Source: Alphaproteobacteria bacterium
GTDB lineage: Bacteria > Pseudomonadota > Alphaproteobacteria > Caulobacterales > Caulobacteraceae
Direction of reading: 5' to 3'
Length of the DNA stretch: 64,000 bases
Assembly: GCA_018820205.1 (NCBI GenBank)
Contig: JAHJOK010000075.1
Coordinates: forward strand, 310,001 to 374,000
The notes beneath the pieces were generated by a model, which saw only the letters and a list, made by a program, of their open reading frames with translations, did no database searches and was not told the DNA's origin. The position numbers and the translations under genes were made by a program. This document shows, one piece after another, positions 31,212 to 40,823 of the stretch; positions within the stretch are counted from its first letter, which is position 1; each line of letters begins with the position of its first letter.

Positions 31212-33290
31212 ATGACCGTGTCCAGCCCCCCCGTGGCGGCGCCGAAGTTCGAGATCTCCCTGATCCTGATGGCGATCGGGTTCGCCGTGGCGATCGCGGC
31301 CCTGGCCTGGCCGGCGTTCCAGTCGGGACCGCTGACGACGCCGCACATGATCCTGCTGATCACCGTCGCCGGGGTCTGTCTGCTGGGCCTGTTCGCCTTC
31401 AACCGGATCGAGGTCCGCAGCAGCGACCGCCCCGCCGGTGACGTGGCTGTCGAGATGCTGGACGCCATGGCCGAGCCCGCCGCACTGGTCTGGGCCTCGG
31501 GCCAGATCCTCGCCTTCAACGGCGCCTGGGCCTCGCAGAACGGGGCCACCGTCGCCCTGCCGCCGCTGCGCTCGGGCGGCGGCAAGTCGGCCCAGGCCCT
31601 CTACATGGCCTTTGCCCAGGCGCGGAACGGCGATCAGGGCCGCGCCATCGTCCGCATCGGCGAGCGCGAGATCGAGGTTCTGATCGGTCAGGCCGGCGAA
31701 GGCCGATTCCTGGTCCGCGAGGCGCCTGAGGCGACCCTCAGCGCCATGCCCGCTCCGGTCGTCGCGCCCGCCTACGCAGCCGCGACAGGAGAAGGCCGCG
31801 CCATGGCCGCCGGCGCGCCTTTCGGTTCCGCCGTGATCGCCGGCGACGACATCTTCGCGGGTCGCGCCGAGGAGGCCAATCCGGCCCTGGCCAGCCTGAC
31901 CGGTCCGGCGTCTGCCCGCGACGCCGCCTTCGGCCATCTCTTCGATCCGACGGGTGTCGTCGAGGCCCGCGCCCGGATGACGGCCGGATCGACGGGGCCG
32001 ATCGAGCTTGTCGCGCGCGCACATCCCGACAAGATGCTGCACCTGTACGTCGCGCCCGAAGGCGACAAGCGCCGCGTCTGGCTGTTCGACGTTTCGGCCC
32101 AGAAGTCGATGGAGCTGCAGCTGTCGCAGGCCCAGAAGATGCAGGCCGTGGGCCAGCTGGCCGGCGGCGTGGCGCACGACTTCAACAACCTGCTGACCGC
32201 CATCCAGCTGCAGCTGTCCGAACTGCTGGAACGCCATCCGGTGGGCGATCCCTCCTATGACGGCCTCAACCAGATCCGCCAGACCGGCATCCGCGCCGCC
32301 GATCTGGTGCGCAAACTGCTGGCCTTCTCGAGGAAGTCGACCGTGCGCCGCGAACGGCTGGACCTGGGCGAACTGGTCGGGGAGTTCGCGGTCCTGCTCC
32401 GTCGGCTGCTGCGCGAGGACGTGCGGCTGGAGACCGACTACGGCCGCGATCTGCCGGTCGTTCTGGCCGACAAATCCCAGCTTGAGACGGCCGTCATGAA
32501 CCTGGCCGTCAACGCCCGCGACGCCATGCGCGGCGTGGTGGCGCCGGGCGACGCGGTCGTCACCATCAAGACGCGCCGCCTGTCGCGTGACGACGCCCGC
32601 GCCCAGGGCTGGCTGGAGGCTCCGGAAGGCGAGGTCGCCCTGATCGAGGTGTCCGATACCGGGACCGGCGTTCCGCCCGAACTGCTGGACAAGATCTTCG
32701 AGCCGTTCTTCACGACCAAGGCGGTGAACGAGGGCACCGGCATGGGACTGGCCACCGTCTATGGCATCGTCCAGCAGGCGGGCGGCCATATCGGCGTGAC
32801 CAATCTGGAAGGAGCGGGGGCGGCATTCCGCATCTTCCTGCCGGCCGCTTCGGAACAGGAACTGACCGAGGTCGCGCCGGTCGAGGTCAAGGCCAAGGCC
32901 GCGCCGCGCGACCTGTCGGGCGCCGGGCGCATCCTGTTCGTCGAGGACGAGGCGGCGGTGCGCGGCATCGCCGCCAAACTGCTGCGTCAGCGCGGCTATG
33001 AGGTCATCGAGGCCGCCGACGGAGAGGAGGCGCTGGTGCTGGCCGAGGAGTGGGCGGGCCAGATCGACATGCTGATCTCGGACGTCATCATGCCGGGCCT
33101 GGACGGTCCCTCCCTGCTGAAGAAGGCGCGGAAGTATCTGGGCGACGCCCCCGTCATGTTCATCTCGGGCTATGCCGAAAGCGACTTCTCCGACCTGCTT
33201 CAGGACGAGGCCGGCGTGTCGTTCCTGCCCAAGCCGCTGGACATCAAGACCCTGGCCGAGCGTGTGAAGCAGGAACTCCGTCCCGGGTGA
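31212..33290 (+). CDS. cckA: Cell-cycle hybrid histidine kinase/phosphatase CckA
   Basis: Bifunctional hybrid kinase of 692 residues that starts the CckA-ChpT-CtrA/CpdR phosphorelay controlling the alphaproteobacterial cell cycle. Two N-terminal transmembrane helices (about 15-36 and 44-63) are followed by PAS-like regions. Then come the HisKA domain with His322 (GGVAHDFNNLL), the ATPase domain (NLAVNARDAM, SDTGTGVPPE, GTGMGLATVYG) and a receiver domain with the phospho-Asp at 624 (LISDVIMPGLDG). His322 is the same number as in Caulobacter CckA, and the length is almost identical. The ATG at 31212 follows GGAAG. It lies close to fliQ-fliR-flhB, as I recall for Caulobacter, with five genes between. 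Confidence 0.96.
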   Translation: MTVSSPPVAAPKFEISLILMAIGFAVAIAALAWPAFQSGPLTTPHMILLITVAGVCLLGLFAFNRIEVRSSDRPAGDVAVEMLDAMAEPAALVWASGQILAFNGAWASQNGATVALPPLRSGGGKSAQALYMAFAQARNGDQGRAIVRIGEREIEVLIGQAGEGRFLVREAPEATLSAMPAPVVAPAYAAATGEGRAMAAGAPFGSAVIAGDDIFAGRAEEANPALASLTGPASARDAAFGHLFDPTGVVEARARMTAGSTGPIELVARAHPDKMLHLYVAPEGDKRRVWLFDVSAQKSMELQLSQAQKMQAVGQLAGGVAHDFNNLLTAIQLQLSELLERHPVGDPSYDGLNQIRQTGIRAADLVRKLLAFSRKSTVRRERLDLGELVGEFAVLLRRLLREDVRLETDYGRDLPVVLADKSQLETAVMNLAVNARDAMRGVVAPGDAVVTIKTRRLSRDDARAQGWLEAPEGEVALIEVSDTGTGVPPELLDKIFEPFFTTKAVNEGTGMGLATVYGIVQQAGGHIGVTNLEGAGAAFRIFLPAASEQELTEVAPVEVKAKAAPRDLSGAGRILFVEDEAAVRGIAAKLLRQRGYEVIEAADGEEALVLAEEWAGQIDMLISDVIMPGLDGPSLLKKARKYLGDAPVMFISGYAESDFSDLLQDEAGVSFLPKPLDIKTLAERVKQELRPG

Positions 33291-33358
33291 ACACGACGTA
33301 ACTTGCCTCGCGCCGCCGCTTGCGTCCCTATGCGCGCCGTCGCTGTTCCGGAGTTTTC

Positions 33359-35188
33359 ATGTTCGTTCGTCGCCTGCTGACCGCGTCCGCCTTCGCCGCC
33401 CTGATGACCGCCGCCGCTCCGGCCCTGGCCCAGGAATACGACGTCGGTTTCGACAACGCCGTGCATCACGAGGCGCGGATCACCGTTAACTATCGCGACC
33501 TCGGCGACGCGCCCGTGCGGTTCCAGATGTCGCGGTCGTCGCCCGGCCGCTATGCGATCCACGAGTTCGCCAAGAACGTCTATTCGGTCTCGGCCGTGGA
33601 CGGCGCCGGGCGCGCCCTGACCCTGGACCGCTCCGATCCCTATGGCTGGACGGTCCCCGGTCACGACGGGACGGTCAGCCTGACCTACACCCTGTTCGCC
33701 GACCGGTCGGACGGCACCTATGCCCAGATCGACGCGACCCACGCCCACCTGAACATGCCCGCGACTCTGATGTGGGCCGAGGGCTTCGACGACCGGCCCG
33801 TGACCGTGCGCTTCCGGCCGTACGACCCCGACTGGAAGATCGCCACCCAGTTGCAGCCGACCGACGACCCGCACGTCTTCGCCGCCCCGAACCTGCAGTA
33901 TCTGATGGACAGCCCGACCGAGCTCAGCGACCACATGGTGCGCGAATGGCAGGTCGACGACGCCGGCGTGGCGCGCACCATCCGCATCGCCATGCACCAC
34001 CAGGGCACGGCCGAGGAGATGGACATCTTCGCCGAGCGCGCGAAGCGGGTCGTCGATGCCCAGATCGCGGTCTTCGGCGACGTGCCGGATTTCGACTTCG
34101 GAACCTACACCTTCATCGCCGACTACCTGCCCTGGGTGAACGGCGACGGGATGGAGCATCGCAACTCCACCATCATCAACAACAGCCGCTCGCTGAAGGA
34201 GGCCGATTTCGGCCAGATCGGCACCCTCAGCCACGAGTTCTTCCACGCCTGGAACGTCGAGCGCATCCGTCCGGCGGAACTGGAGCCGTTCGATTTCACC
34301 CGCGCCAATCCGACGCCGTCGCTGTGGTTCGCGGAAGGGTTCACCAACTATTACGGCTCGCTGGCGATCCGCCGGGCGCAGGTCTCGGACGTCGATCGTT
34401 TCCTGCTGGAAGTCGGCTCGCAACTGGACGGGGTCTGGAACGCACCGGGCCGACGCTATGGATCGCCGCAGGAGATGAGCCTGCGGGCCCCGTTCGTCGA
34501 TGCGGCCACCTCGATCGATCCGACCAATCCGAACATCTTCGTCTCCTACTATCCCTATGGCACGGTGATCGCCCTGGGGCTGGACCTGACGCTGCGCCAG
34601 CGGTTTCCGGGCGTCACGCTGGATGACCTGATGCGCCGTATGTGGCGGACCCACGGCGTCACCGAGCAGGCCTATCATCCCGCCGATCTGCAGACGGCCC
34701 TGGCCGAGGTGACCGGCGACGCCGACTTCGCCGAGGATTTCTTCAGCCGCATGATCAAGGGCAGCGAACTGCCCGATTTCGCCCCCCTGCTGGCTCAGGC
34801 CGGGGTCGTCATCCAGCCGGCCGATCCGGCGAAGGCGTGGATCGGCGGGGTTCGTGTCCAGTTCGCCGAGGCGACGGCCACGGTCGGCGGCGCGCCGGCG
34901 CCGGGTACGCCCCTGTATGACGCAGGTCTGGATCGCGGCGACGAGATCGTCTCGATCGGCGGCGCGGCGATCGACAGTCAGGCTGACTGGACGGCGGCCC
35001 TCGCCGCCGCCGGGCCGGGAGACGAGGCCGAGATCGTCTTCAAACAGCGGGGCGTCGAGCGTCGCGCGACCTTGCGGTTCGCCGCCGACCCGTCCTTCCG
35101 TCTGGTGCGCGCCGAGGCTGACGGCGGATCGGTCACGCCGCAACAGCTTGCCTTCCGCGACGCCTGGCTGGGTCCGGCGACGCAATAG
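33359..35188 (+). CDS. Secreted M61-family metallopeptidase with PDZ domain
   Basis: Protein of 609 residues resembling glycyl aminopeptidases of family M61. A signal peptide ends near PALAQ (about 25). The N-terminal beta domain is followed by the zinc motif HEFFH (residues 292-296) preceded by GDGMEHRNS, then AEGFTNYYG, where the third zinc ligand lies. A C-terminal PDZ domain occupies about 490-580 (GTPLYDAGLDRGDEIVSIGG). The ATG at 33359 is chosen for the CCGGAG upstream and the signal peptide. Probably periplasmic, trimming peptides; the specificity for N-terminal Gly/Ala is family knowledge only. Confidence 0.92.
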   Translation: MFVRRLLTASAFAALMTAAAPALAQEYDVGFDNAVHHEARITVNYRDLGDAPVRFQMSRSSPGRYAIHEFAKNVYSVSAVDGAGRALTLDRSDPYGWTVPGHDGTVSLTYTLFADRSDGTYAQIDATHAHLNMPATLMWAEGFDDRPVTVRFRPYDPDWKIATQLQPTDDPHVFAAPNLQYLMDSPTELSDHMVREWQVDDAGVARTIRIAMHHQGTAEEMDIFAERAKRVVDAQIAVFGDVPDFDFGTYTFIADYLPWVNGDGMEHRNSTIINNSRSLKEADFGQIGTLSHEFFHAWNVERIRPAELEPFDFTRANPTPSLWFAEGFTNYYGSLAIRRAQVSDVDRFLLEVGSQLDGVWNAPGRRYGSPQEMSLRAPFVDAATSIDPTNPNIFVSYYPYGTVIALGLDLTLRQRFPGVTLDDLMRRMWRTHGVTEQAYHPADLQTALAEVTGDADFAEDFFSRMIKGSELPDFAPLLAQAGVVIQPADPAKAWIGGVRVQFAEATATVGGAPAPGTPLYDAGLDRGDEIVSIGGAAIDSQADWTAALAAAGPGDEAEIVFKQRGVERRATLRFAADPSFRLVRAEADGGSVTPQQLAFRDAWLGPATQ

Positions 35189-35191
35189 GCC

Positions 35192-36097
35192 TCACAGGCG
35201 CGAGGCGATCTCCGGATCGTCCGCCGCCTCGGCAAGCAGCCAGTCGCGGAAGCGGGCGATCTTTGGCGAGCGCCGCCGGTCCTCGGGCCAGGCCAGCCAG
35301 TAGCCCTTCGACAGCTGCATGGTCTGGGGGAAGGGCTGGATCAGCAGGCCCGCCTCGATCTCGCGCGCGAACAGGATGGGCGATCCCAGGGCCACCCCCT
35401 GACCGCCCATCGCCGCCGCCACCTCAAGCCCCTGGATGTCGGCGCGCAGCCGCGACGCCGGCGTCGCCTCGGTCGAGACGCCGACGCTGGCGAACCAGGC
35501 CGCCCATTCCTTTTCCTCGCCGACGCGGGGGGCCGCCACCAGATCGACGGGCGCCTTCAGCTGCAGGCGTTCGCAAAGTCTGGGGCTGCAGAGCGGGGTG
35601 AAGACGCTGGGCATCAGCAGGGCGCATTCCACGCCGGGCCAGTTTCCGTCGCCGGCGCGGATGGCGATGTCGACGTTCTCGCGCGACAGATCCATGATGC
35701 GCGAACTGGTGTCCAGCCGCACCGCCAGTTCCGGATTGGCCAGCTGGAAGGCGCCCAGCCGCGGTGCCAGCCACTGGGTCGCCAGCGTCGTCAGGGTCGT
35801 GATCGACAGCACCCCCTGATCGGCCTCGGTCACCTCGGCGAACGCGCGGCGCAGCAGGATCATGGCCTCGGTCGCGGCGCGCGCCAGTCGCTCGCCCGGC
35901 TCGGTCGGCCGGACCTCGCGCGGCAGGCGGCGGAACAGGCTGATGCCCAGCCGCGTCTCCAGCGCCTTGATCTGCCAGCTGACCGCCGCCTGGGTCATGC
36001 CCAGTTCCTCGGCCGCACGGGTGAAACTGTTCAGGCGCGCGGCAGCCTCGAACACGCGGATCGACGACAAAGGGATTCCAGAGAGGGGATCAGACAT
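35192..36097 (-). CDS. LysR-family regulator (GcvA-like)
   Basis: 301-residue transcriptional regulator. The N-terminal winged helix reads SIRVFEAAARLNSFTRAAEELGMTQAAVSWQIKALE (residues about 12-47), typical of the GcvA/AmpR subgroup, followed by the periplasmic-binding-like effector domain. It is divergent from a small ORF at 36197 and likely controls it or itself. The shared gap 36098-36196 is AT-richer than average, as expected for LysR operators. Effector unknown. Confidence 0.92.
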   Translation of the reverse strand: MSDPLSGIPLSSIRVFEAAARLNSFTRAAEELGMTQAAVSWQIKALETRLGISLFRRLPREVRPTEPGERLARAATEAMILLRRAFAEVTEADQGVLSITTLTTLATQWLAPRLGAFQLANPELAVRLDTSSRIMDLSRENVDIAIRAGDGNWPGVECALLMPSVFTPLCSPRLCERLQLKAPVDLVAAPRVGEEKEWAAWFASVGVSTEATPASRLRADIQGLEVAAAMGGQGVALGSPILFAREIEAGLLIQPFPQTMQLSKGYWLAWPEDRRRSPKIARFRDWLLAEAADDPEIASRL

Positions 36098-36196
36098 AAG
36101 TAAACCTTGGGTCAGCCTGTCATACTACTGGTTTGCGAATGGTGTCTGTCAAGTGGATAAGCGCTGTATTGATAGCAATCGGCACAGGAGGCCGCC

Positions 36197-36370
36197 ATGG
36201 AAGACGCACATCGCACGCATAAGGAACCTGTATGGGGCTGGTTCGCTGTCCTGATCGCCGTTCTGGACGGTCTGCCGCGTCGCAAACGCGCGGCGCCTGC
36301 GGCCCGGCGCCGTGCGCCCGGCGTGGTCACCCCGTGGAGCAATCGATCGCCCAGCGGCTGGTCGGCCTGA
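36197..36370 (+). CDS. Small hypothetical protein (57 aa)
   Basis: ATG at 36197 preceded by CAGGAG at six bases spacing; 57 codons ending in TGA at 36368. It has a short hydrophobic segment (VWGWFAVLIAVLDGL, about residues 12-26) and a basic, Arg/Pro-rich tail. No family recognised. Support comes from the strong ribosome binding site and the divergent position next to the LysR gene. Confidence 0.5.
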   Translation: MEDAHRTHKEPVWGWFAVLIAVLDGLPRRKRAAPAARRRAPGVVTPWSNRSPSGWSA

Positions 36371-36445
36371 TCGATTTGTGACGACCGGGCTTGTGGCGAC
36401 GGCGCAGGTCATGACCAATGCGGCCCTGTTGTCCGGGAGCCCGTC

Positions 36446-38245
36446 ATGATCGATCGCCGTCGCCTGCTTGCCACCGCTGCGGGGGTCGCCGGGCTTGCGA
36501 CCCTGCCGCCTATGGCGTTTGCCGCTCAATCGAACGAGGACGCCCGGCTGGACGCCCTTCTGACTCGTCAGTTCGAACAGGGTCTGGACGATGCGCCGCA
36601 ACAGGCGACATCGCTGGGCTTGGATGTCGGCGAACGTGCCGAACAGCGCGGCCGACTGAACGATCGATCGCTGGCCTCCGCCGAGGCCGAGCGAACCGAG
36701 GCCCGCGATCGGCTCGCGGCACTTCAGGCCATCGATGAAGCCGCGCTTTCTGCCGACGGTCGGCTGAGTTACGACGTCCTGATGTTCCAGCGCGAGGTGG
36801 CCGCCGCCTCCGCCGATTTCGACTGGCACACGGCCGATGGCTGGCGTCGCACGCCCTATGTCGTCAGCCAGATCAACGGCGCCTATGTCGATGTGCCCAG
36901 TTTTCTGGACACCATCCATCCGGTGAAGACCGCCGAAGATGCCGACGCCTTCATCGACCGGCTGAGCGCCTTTCCCGATGCGCTGGACGGCGACACCGAG
37001 CGCAGCCGGCACCATGCCGGAATGGGCGTCATCGCGCCCGACTTCATCCTGGACACGGCCCTCGGCCAACTGATGGCCCTGCGCGATCAGCCGGGGGCCG
37101 AACAGGCCATGATCCGCTCGCTGGCCCGCAAGATGTCGGAGGCCGGGATCGGCGGCGACCACGTCGCCCGCGCCGAGGCGATGTTCGACGGCCCCGTGCG
37201 TCAGGCCCTGAACCGCCAGATCGAGGCCCTGCAAATCCAGCGCGCCGACGCCGTCCACGACGCCGGTATTGGCCGTCTGCCGGACGGCGACGCCTATTAC
37301 GCCCTGAACCTGAAAGCCTATACGACCACCACATCGACGGCCGCCGAAATCCATCAACTGGGCCTGGAACAGGTCGCCGACATCCAGGCGCAGGCCGACG
37401 AACTGTTGCGGGGCGAGGGCTATACGCAAGGCTCCGTGGCCGACCGGATGGCGGGCCTTCGCAGCGAGGCGCGCTTCGTGTTCGCCAACACCGATGCCGG
37501 GCGCGCCGACCTGCTGACCTATGTCAACGCCGAGATGGACCGGGTCCGCGCCCGCACGCCCGAGGTCTTCGCCCGCGTTCCCCCCAGCCAGTTCCTGGTC
37601 AACCGCGTTCCGCCAGCGATCGAAGCCGGTGCGCCCGGCGGCTATGCCCAGGGCGGCAGCCTGGATGGCGCCCGGCCGGGCATCTATTTCATCAACCTGA
37701 AGGACACGGCCGACTGGCCCCGCTGGACGCTGAAGACCCTGACCTATCACGAGGCGGCGCCCGGCCACCTGTTCGAGGGGGCGCTGGCGCTACAATCGGC
37801 AGACCTGCCGCTGTATCGCAAGACCGTGGGTTTCAGCGCGTATGGCGAGGGCTGGGGCCTGTATGCCGAACGCCTGGCCGACGAGCTGGGGATGTACGAA
37901 GGCGATCCCTTCGGTCGCATCGGCTATCTGGAAAGCTTCCTGTTCCGCGCCTGCCGTCTGGTGGTCGATACCGGCCTGCATTCCAAAGGCTGGAGCCGTG
38001 AACAGGCGGTCCGCTACATGGCGGAGAACCTGGGCGACCCGAACCAGACCGAGATCGACCGCTATTGCTCGGCCCCCGGTCAGGCGTGTTCATACAAGAT
38101 GGGCGAGATCGCCATCACGGGGCTGCGTGAGGAACTGAAGGCAGGCGCGAACTTCGATCTGAAGCGGTTTCACTCGGCCGTGCTGGACGGCGGACGGATG
38201 CCGTTGACGGTGCTGGACCGCCGGGTCCGCGCGGCCTTCGCCTAG
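36446..38245 (+). CDS. DUF885-family peptidase-like protein 1
   Basis: 599-residue exported protein. The N-terminus MIDRRRLLATAAGVAGLA followed by a cut near AFA is a likely Tat signal. A zinc-binding-type HEAAPGH motif (about residue 435 onward) with a downstream GEGWGLYAERL is diagnostic of the DUF885 family, thought to be metallo-carboxypeptidase-like. A second family member lies at 43351-45141, in the opposite direction. It is convergent with the reductase gene, with a four-base overlap. Role unknown; probably periplasmic peptide turnover. Confidence 0.88.
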   Translation: MIDRRRLLATAAGVAGLATLPPMAFAAQSNEDARLDALLTRQFEQGLDDAPQQATSLGLDVGERAEQRGRLNDRSLASAEAERTEARDRLAALQAIDEAALSADGRLSYDVLMFQREVAAASADFDWHTADGWRRTPYVVSQINGAYVDVPSFLDTIHPVKTAEDADAFIDRLSAFPDALDGDTERSRHHAGMGVIAPDFILDTALGQLMALRDQPGAEQAMIRSLARKMSEAGIGGDHVARAEAMFDGPVRQALNRQIEALQIQRADAVHDAGIGRLPDGDAYYALNLKAYTTTTSTAAEIHQLGLEQVADIQAQADELLRGEGYTQGSVADRMAGLRSEARFVFANTDAGRADLLTYVNAEMDRVRARTPEVFARVPPSQFLVNRVPPAIEAGAPGGYAQGGSLDGARPGIYFINLKDTADWPRWTLKTLTYHEAAPGHLFEGALALQSADLPLYRKTVGFSAYGEGWGLYAERLADELGMYEGDPFGRIGYLESFLFRACRLVVDTGLHSKGWSREQAVRYMAENLGDPNQTEIDRYCSAPGQACSYKMGEIAITGLREELKAGANFDLKRFHSAVLDGGRMPLTVLDRRVRAAFA

Positions 38246-39168
38246 ACGGTCAGGCCGTCAGCCTGCCTCAGGGTGTTGTGAATATCGGTGGCGGCGACGG
38301 CGGCCTCTGCGGTCGCCACCGCGATCTGGTTCAGCCCGCGAACGACATCCCCGGCGGCGTAGAGGCCGGGAATGCTTGTTTTCTGATGCAGATCGACCTC
38401 CAGCCTGCCGTCGTCGGCCAGCCGCGCGCCCAAGCCCTCGGCCAGCCCCACGTTCGGAGACGTGCCGAGCGCCGAATAGACCAGGTCGAAGGTCCGGGTT
38501 TCGTCGCCCCACCCCAGGTTCCACACATGGGCGGTGACGTGGTCGCCCTCCAGGTGGACGGTCTTGATCGGCGTCTCGACCAGCTTGATGTCCAGCCGCT
38601 CCAGCGCGGCGCGTTCGGTCAAGGCGTCGGCGGGACCGACGTGGATCAGGGTCACCCGGTCGGAATAGGTCCGCAGGAACGCCGCCTCGCGCGCCCCCTT
38701 GTCGCTGTGACCGATAACGGCGACCGCCTTGTCCGTCGCTTCATAGCCATCGCAGATCGGACAGATGCGGACCAGCGAACGCTCGATGGCGCGTTCCACG
38801 CCAGGCAGATCGGGGCGGTGATCCTCGACCCCGGTCGCCAGCAGGACGGCCCGTGCGCGAACCTGTCGGCCGTTCAGCGACGCGGTGAAGACCGCTCCGT
38901 CGTGCGCCAGCGTCTCGACCCGACCGGTTTCGGTTTCAGCCCCGTACTCCTCGGCCTGGTCTCGCATCCTGGCCAGGATGTCGTCGCCGCTGATGCCGGC
39001 GGGAAATCCCGGCATGTTGTGGCTCAGCGGGATCCAGCCGGCCCTCGGCTCGCCGCCGTCCGCCACCAGGACCGAACGCAGAAACCGGGCCAGATAGGTC
39101 GCGGCCGTCAGGCCCGCTGGACCCGCCCCGACGATCAGGACGTCGACATCGGCGCCCGCGTCGCTCAC
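38242..39168 (-). CDS. Thioredoxin-reductase-like FAD/NAD(P) oxidoreductase
   Basis: 308-residue flavoprotein. The FAD-binding GxGxxG reads VLIVGAGPAGLTAA near the N-terminus. A redox motif CPICDGYE follows, then a second nucleotide-binding region (VAVIGHSDKGAREAAF), then GLYAAGDVVRG. It is shorter at the C-terminus than glutathione reductases and like the TrxB-type proteins of alphaproteobacteria. The start is the GTG at 39168, which overlaps the stop of the upstream lipoprotein gene (GTGA); the frame stays open to an ATG at 39291, but that part lies inside the other gene. No thioredoxin gene is nearby. Confidence 0.88.
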   Translation of the reverse strand: MSDAGADVDVLIVGAGPAGLTAATYLARFLRSVLVADGGEPRAGWIPLSHNMPGFPAGISGDDILARMRDQAEEYGAETETGRVETLAHDGAVFTASLNGRQVRARAVLLATGVEDHRPDLPGVERAIERSLVRICPICDGYEATDKAVAVIGHSDKGAREAAFLRTYSDRVTLIHVGPADALTERAALERLDIKLVETPIKTVHLEGDHVTAHVWNLGWGDETRTFDLVYSALGTSPNVGLAEGLGARLADDGRLEVDLHQKTSIPGLYAAGDVVRGLNQIAVATAEAAVAATDIHNTLRQADGLTV

Positions 39169-40262
39169 TCGGCCGTGACCCGGAAGGTCGGCCAGTATTC
39201 GCTGGGCACGCCCCAGCATTCGCTCATCCCCGAGCTGGATTTCTGGGCGAACCCTCGCCCCGTCCAGGTCCAGCGTCCGGCATAGCCGCAATCGCCCAGG
39301 CCGCGCCCCTTGTTGAAGGCGTCGATGACCCGCGTGGCGGGGTCATAGGCGGCGTTGACCAGCAGGTCTTCCGGCTCGCCTTGCGTCGGGAAGACGACCC
39401 GGCGCGGATTGGCCCCCTGCGGGTCGGTGGTGAAATAGGCGTTGGCGAAATTATAGGCGCCCGCGCCGCACGGTACGCTCCACATCACCGTGTTCGCATT
39501 CAGCCGCGCCGAGGAAATGACCTTTTGCAGGTCGGGATTGAACGCGGTTTCGGCGCGGCAGGCGATCGCCGCCGGCAGGGCCTCGATCGAGGCTGGCAGG
39601 GTCTGGCCCTCCTGGTCGCCATAGCCGGCTTGCGACACCGATGGTGCGGCGACGACGCGGGGAATCTCAGGCGCGGCTGGAACCTGCGAGGCGGGTCGCG
39701 GTCCTCCGCGCATCAGGGCGGTCGTGGTGTCGAGCCGTCCCTGACGTTCGTCGATCCAAAGCATGGAGGCGGCCGCGCCGCTGAGAGAGATCGGAACGGT
39801 CTCGGCCCCCGCGACGATGGCCATGGCCTGGCCCTGGGTCATCGCGTCGATCAGGCGGCGCGCATCGGCCGGGGCGATCGTGGCGATGGGGAATTCGTCG
39901 GCGGCGTCATCGGCGACTATGGTTCCGGCGAACGTGCGGCCATCGACGCGGGCCGACACCGGTCGGACGATCTCGCCCTGGGGCCAGACGCCGACGACGA
40001 CCGAGGGATGGGCGTCCGGCCCGGCGGGGATGGAGACACGCACCCAGCCGGTCCCCTCGGTCGCATGGCCGAAGGCGTAGCAGGTGTTGGCGTTGTCGCA
40101 GACGGCGTACCAGTCGCGAAAGGTGCGGTCGCCGGCTTCGCCGGACGCTTGGATCACCCCACCCGACGGCGTCGCCGCCTTGGCCGCCCCCGCGTCGTCG
40201 GCCCCGCCGTTTCCGCAGGCCGCCAGCAGCATCGCCGCCGCCAGACTTCCGATGTTGCGCAT
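39165..40262 (-). CDS. Lipoprotein of DUF1176 type
   Basis: 365-residue envelope protein beginning MRNIGSLAAAMLLAACGNG, where LAAC is a lipobox, so it is probably membrane-anchored. The body (RTFRDWYAVCDNANTCYAFG, then four further paired cysteines) matches the DUF1176 pattern. Function unknown. The ATG at 40262 is favoured over one at 40283 because it starts the lipoprotein signal and follows AGGGGG. It is coupled to the downstream reductase by GTGA overlap. Confidence 0.8.
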   Translation of the reverse strand: MRNIGSLAAAMLLAACGNGGADDAGAAKAATPSGGVIQASGEAGDRTFRDWYAVCDNANTCYAFGHATEGTGWVRVSIPAGPDAHPSVVVGVWPQGEIVRPVSARVDGRTFAGTIVADDAADEFPIATIAPADARRLIDAMTQGQAMAIVAGAETVPISLSGAAASMLWIDERQGRLDTTTALMRGGPRPASQVPAAPEIPRVVAAPSVSQAGYGDQEGQTLPASIEALPAAIACRAETAFNPDLQKVISSARLNANTVMWSVPCGAGAYNFANAYFTTDPQGANPRRVVFPTQGEPEDLLVNAAYDPATRVIDAFNKGRGLGDCGYAGRWTWTGRGFAQKSSSGMSECWGVPSEYWPTFRVTAE

Positions 40263-40289
40263 GTCTCGCCCCCTGGATCGCACGGCCGG

Positions 40290-40502
40290 TCAGGCCTTGC
40301 GCAATTCCGTCGGCTTGTGCGCGGCGCGGGCGCCGGTCTTGCCGCTCTCGACCAGATATTCGGGGTTATCGGGCGAGGCCGCAACCTTGTGCGATTTTAT
40401 GGTCGTGGGGCGGGTCAGCTTTCGGACCACCTTGCCGGTCGTGGTGCCCTGGCTGTGGTCCCATTTCACCCTGTCGCCCGACTTGAAGGATTTCTCTGTC
40501 AT
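40290..40502 (-). CDS. DUF2945 / hypervirulence-associated TUDOR-domain protein
   Basis: 70-residue protein: SFKSGDRVKWDHSQGTTTGKVVRK, then a basic middle and ASPDNPEYLVESGKTG. This pattern is that of the DUF2945 small beta-barrel family, widespread and uncharacterised. Its ATG overlaps by ATGA the end of a small upstream ORF. Confidence 0.85.
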   Translation of the reverse strand: MTEKSFKSGDRVKWDHSQGTTTGKVVRKLTRPTTIKSHKVAASPDNPEYLVESGKTGARAAHKPTELRKA

Positions 40503-40654
40503 TTTCGCGGCTCCTGCGGCTTCGGCTCAACGTCAGCGAGCACCGCCCGCATCAGTTCCGGATCGATCAGCACCGGCGCCTCGCAAAAGGCGATGATCCA
40601 GCGCTGAATCAATTGTTCGGTCTCTGTTTCCAATCGGCGTATCCCTACTGACAC
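40499..40654 (-). CDS. Small hypothetical protein (51 aa) coupled to DUF2945 gene
   Basis: GTG at 40654 preceded by GGAAGG seven bases upstream; the frame runs 51 codons and its TGA overlaps the ATG of the DUF2945 gene (ATGA). The product is acidic and amphipathic ([17 protein letters not shown], then [14 protein letters not shown]). A TTG start at 40630 would give a 44-residue version. No family recognised. Overlap and ribosome binding site are the evidence. Confidence 0.5.
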   Translation of the reverse strand: MSVGIRRLETETEQLIQRWIIAFCEAPVLIDPELMRAVLADVEPKPQEPRK

Positions 40655-40755
40655 GGCACGCCCTTCCGCGTCCCATAACCGGCGCGGCGGAGGTCGGTTC
40701 AGCTTGGCCGTGGCCGACTTTTTTGGGGCAGGGTTAACCTGTCCGGCCGCCCCCT

Positions 40756-40784
40756 TTGCCTCGCGCGCCGTCGCTCGCTATACC
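40756..40784 (+). promoter_or_regulatory. Candidate housekeeping promoter of icd
   Basis: TTGCCT at 40756-40761, 17-base spacer, TATACC at 40779-40784 (GCTATACC resembles the Caulobacter -10). It is 39 bases upstream of the icd start. Confidence 0.5.
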
Positions 40785-40823
40785 GCCGCCACCCCCCGCA
40801 TTCGCAGAACAGGACAGAACCGC

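Noticed and set aside
40733-40745. GGTTAACC before icd as a CtrA box
   Set aside because: Only one half-site; no second TTAAC at six-base spacing.
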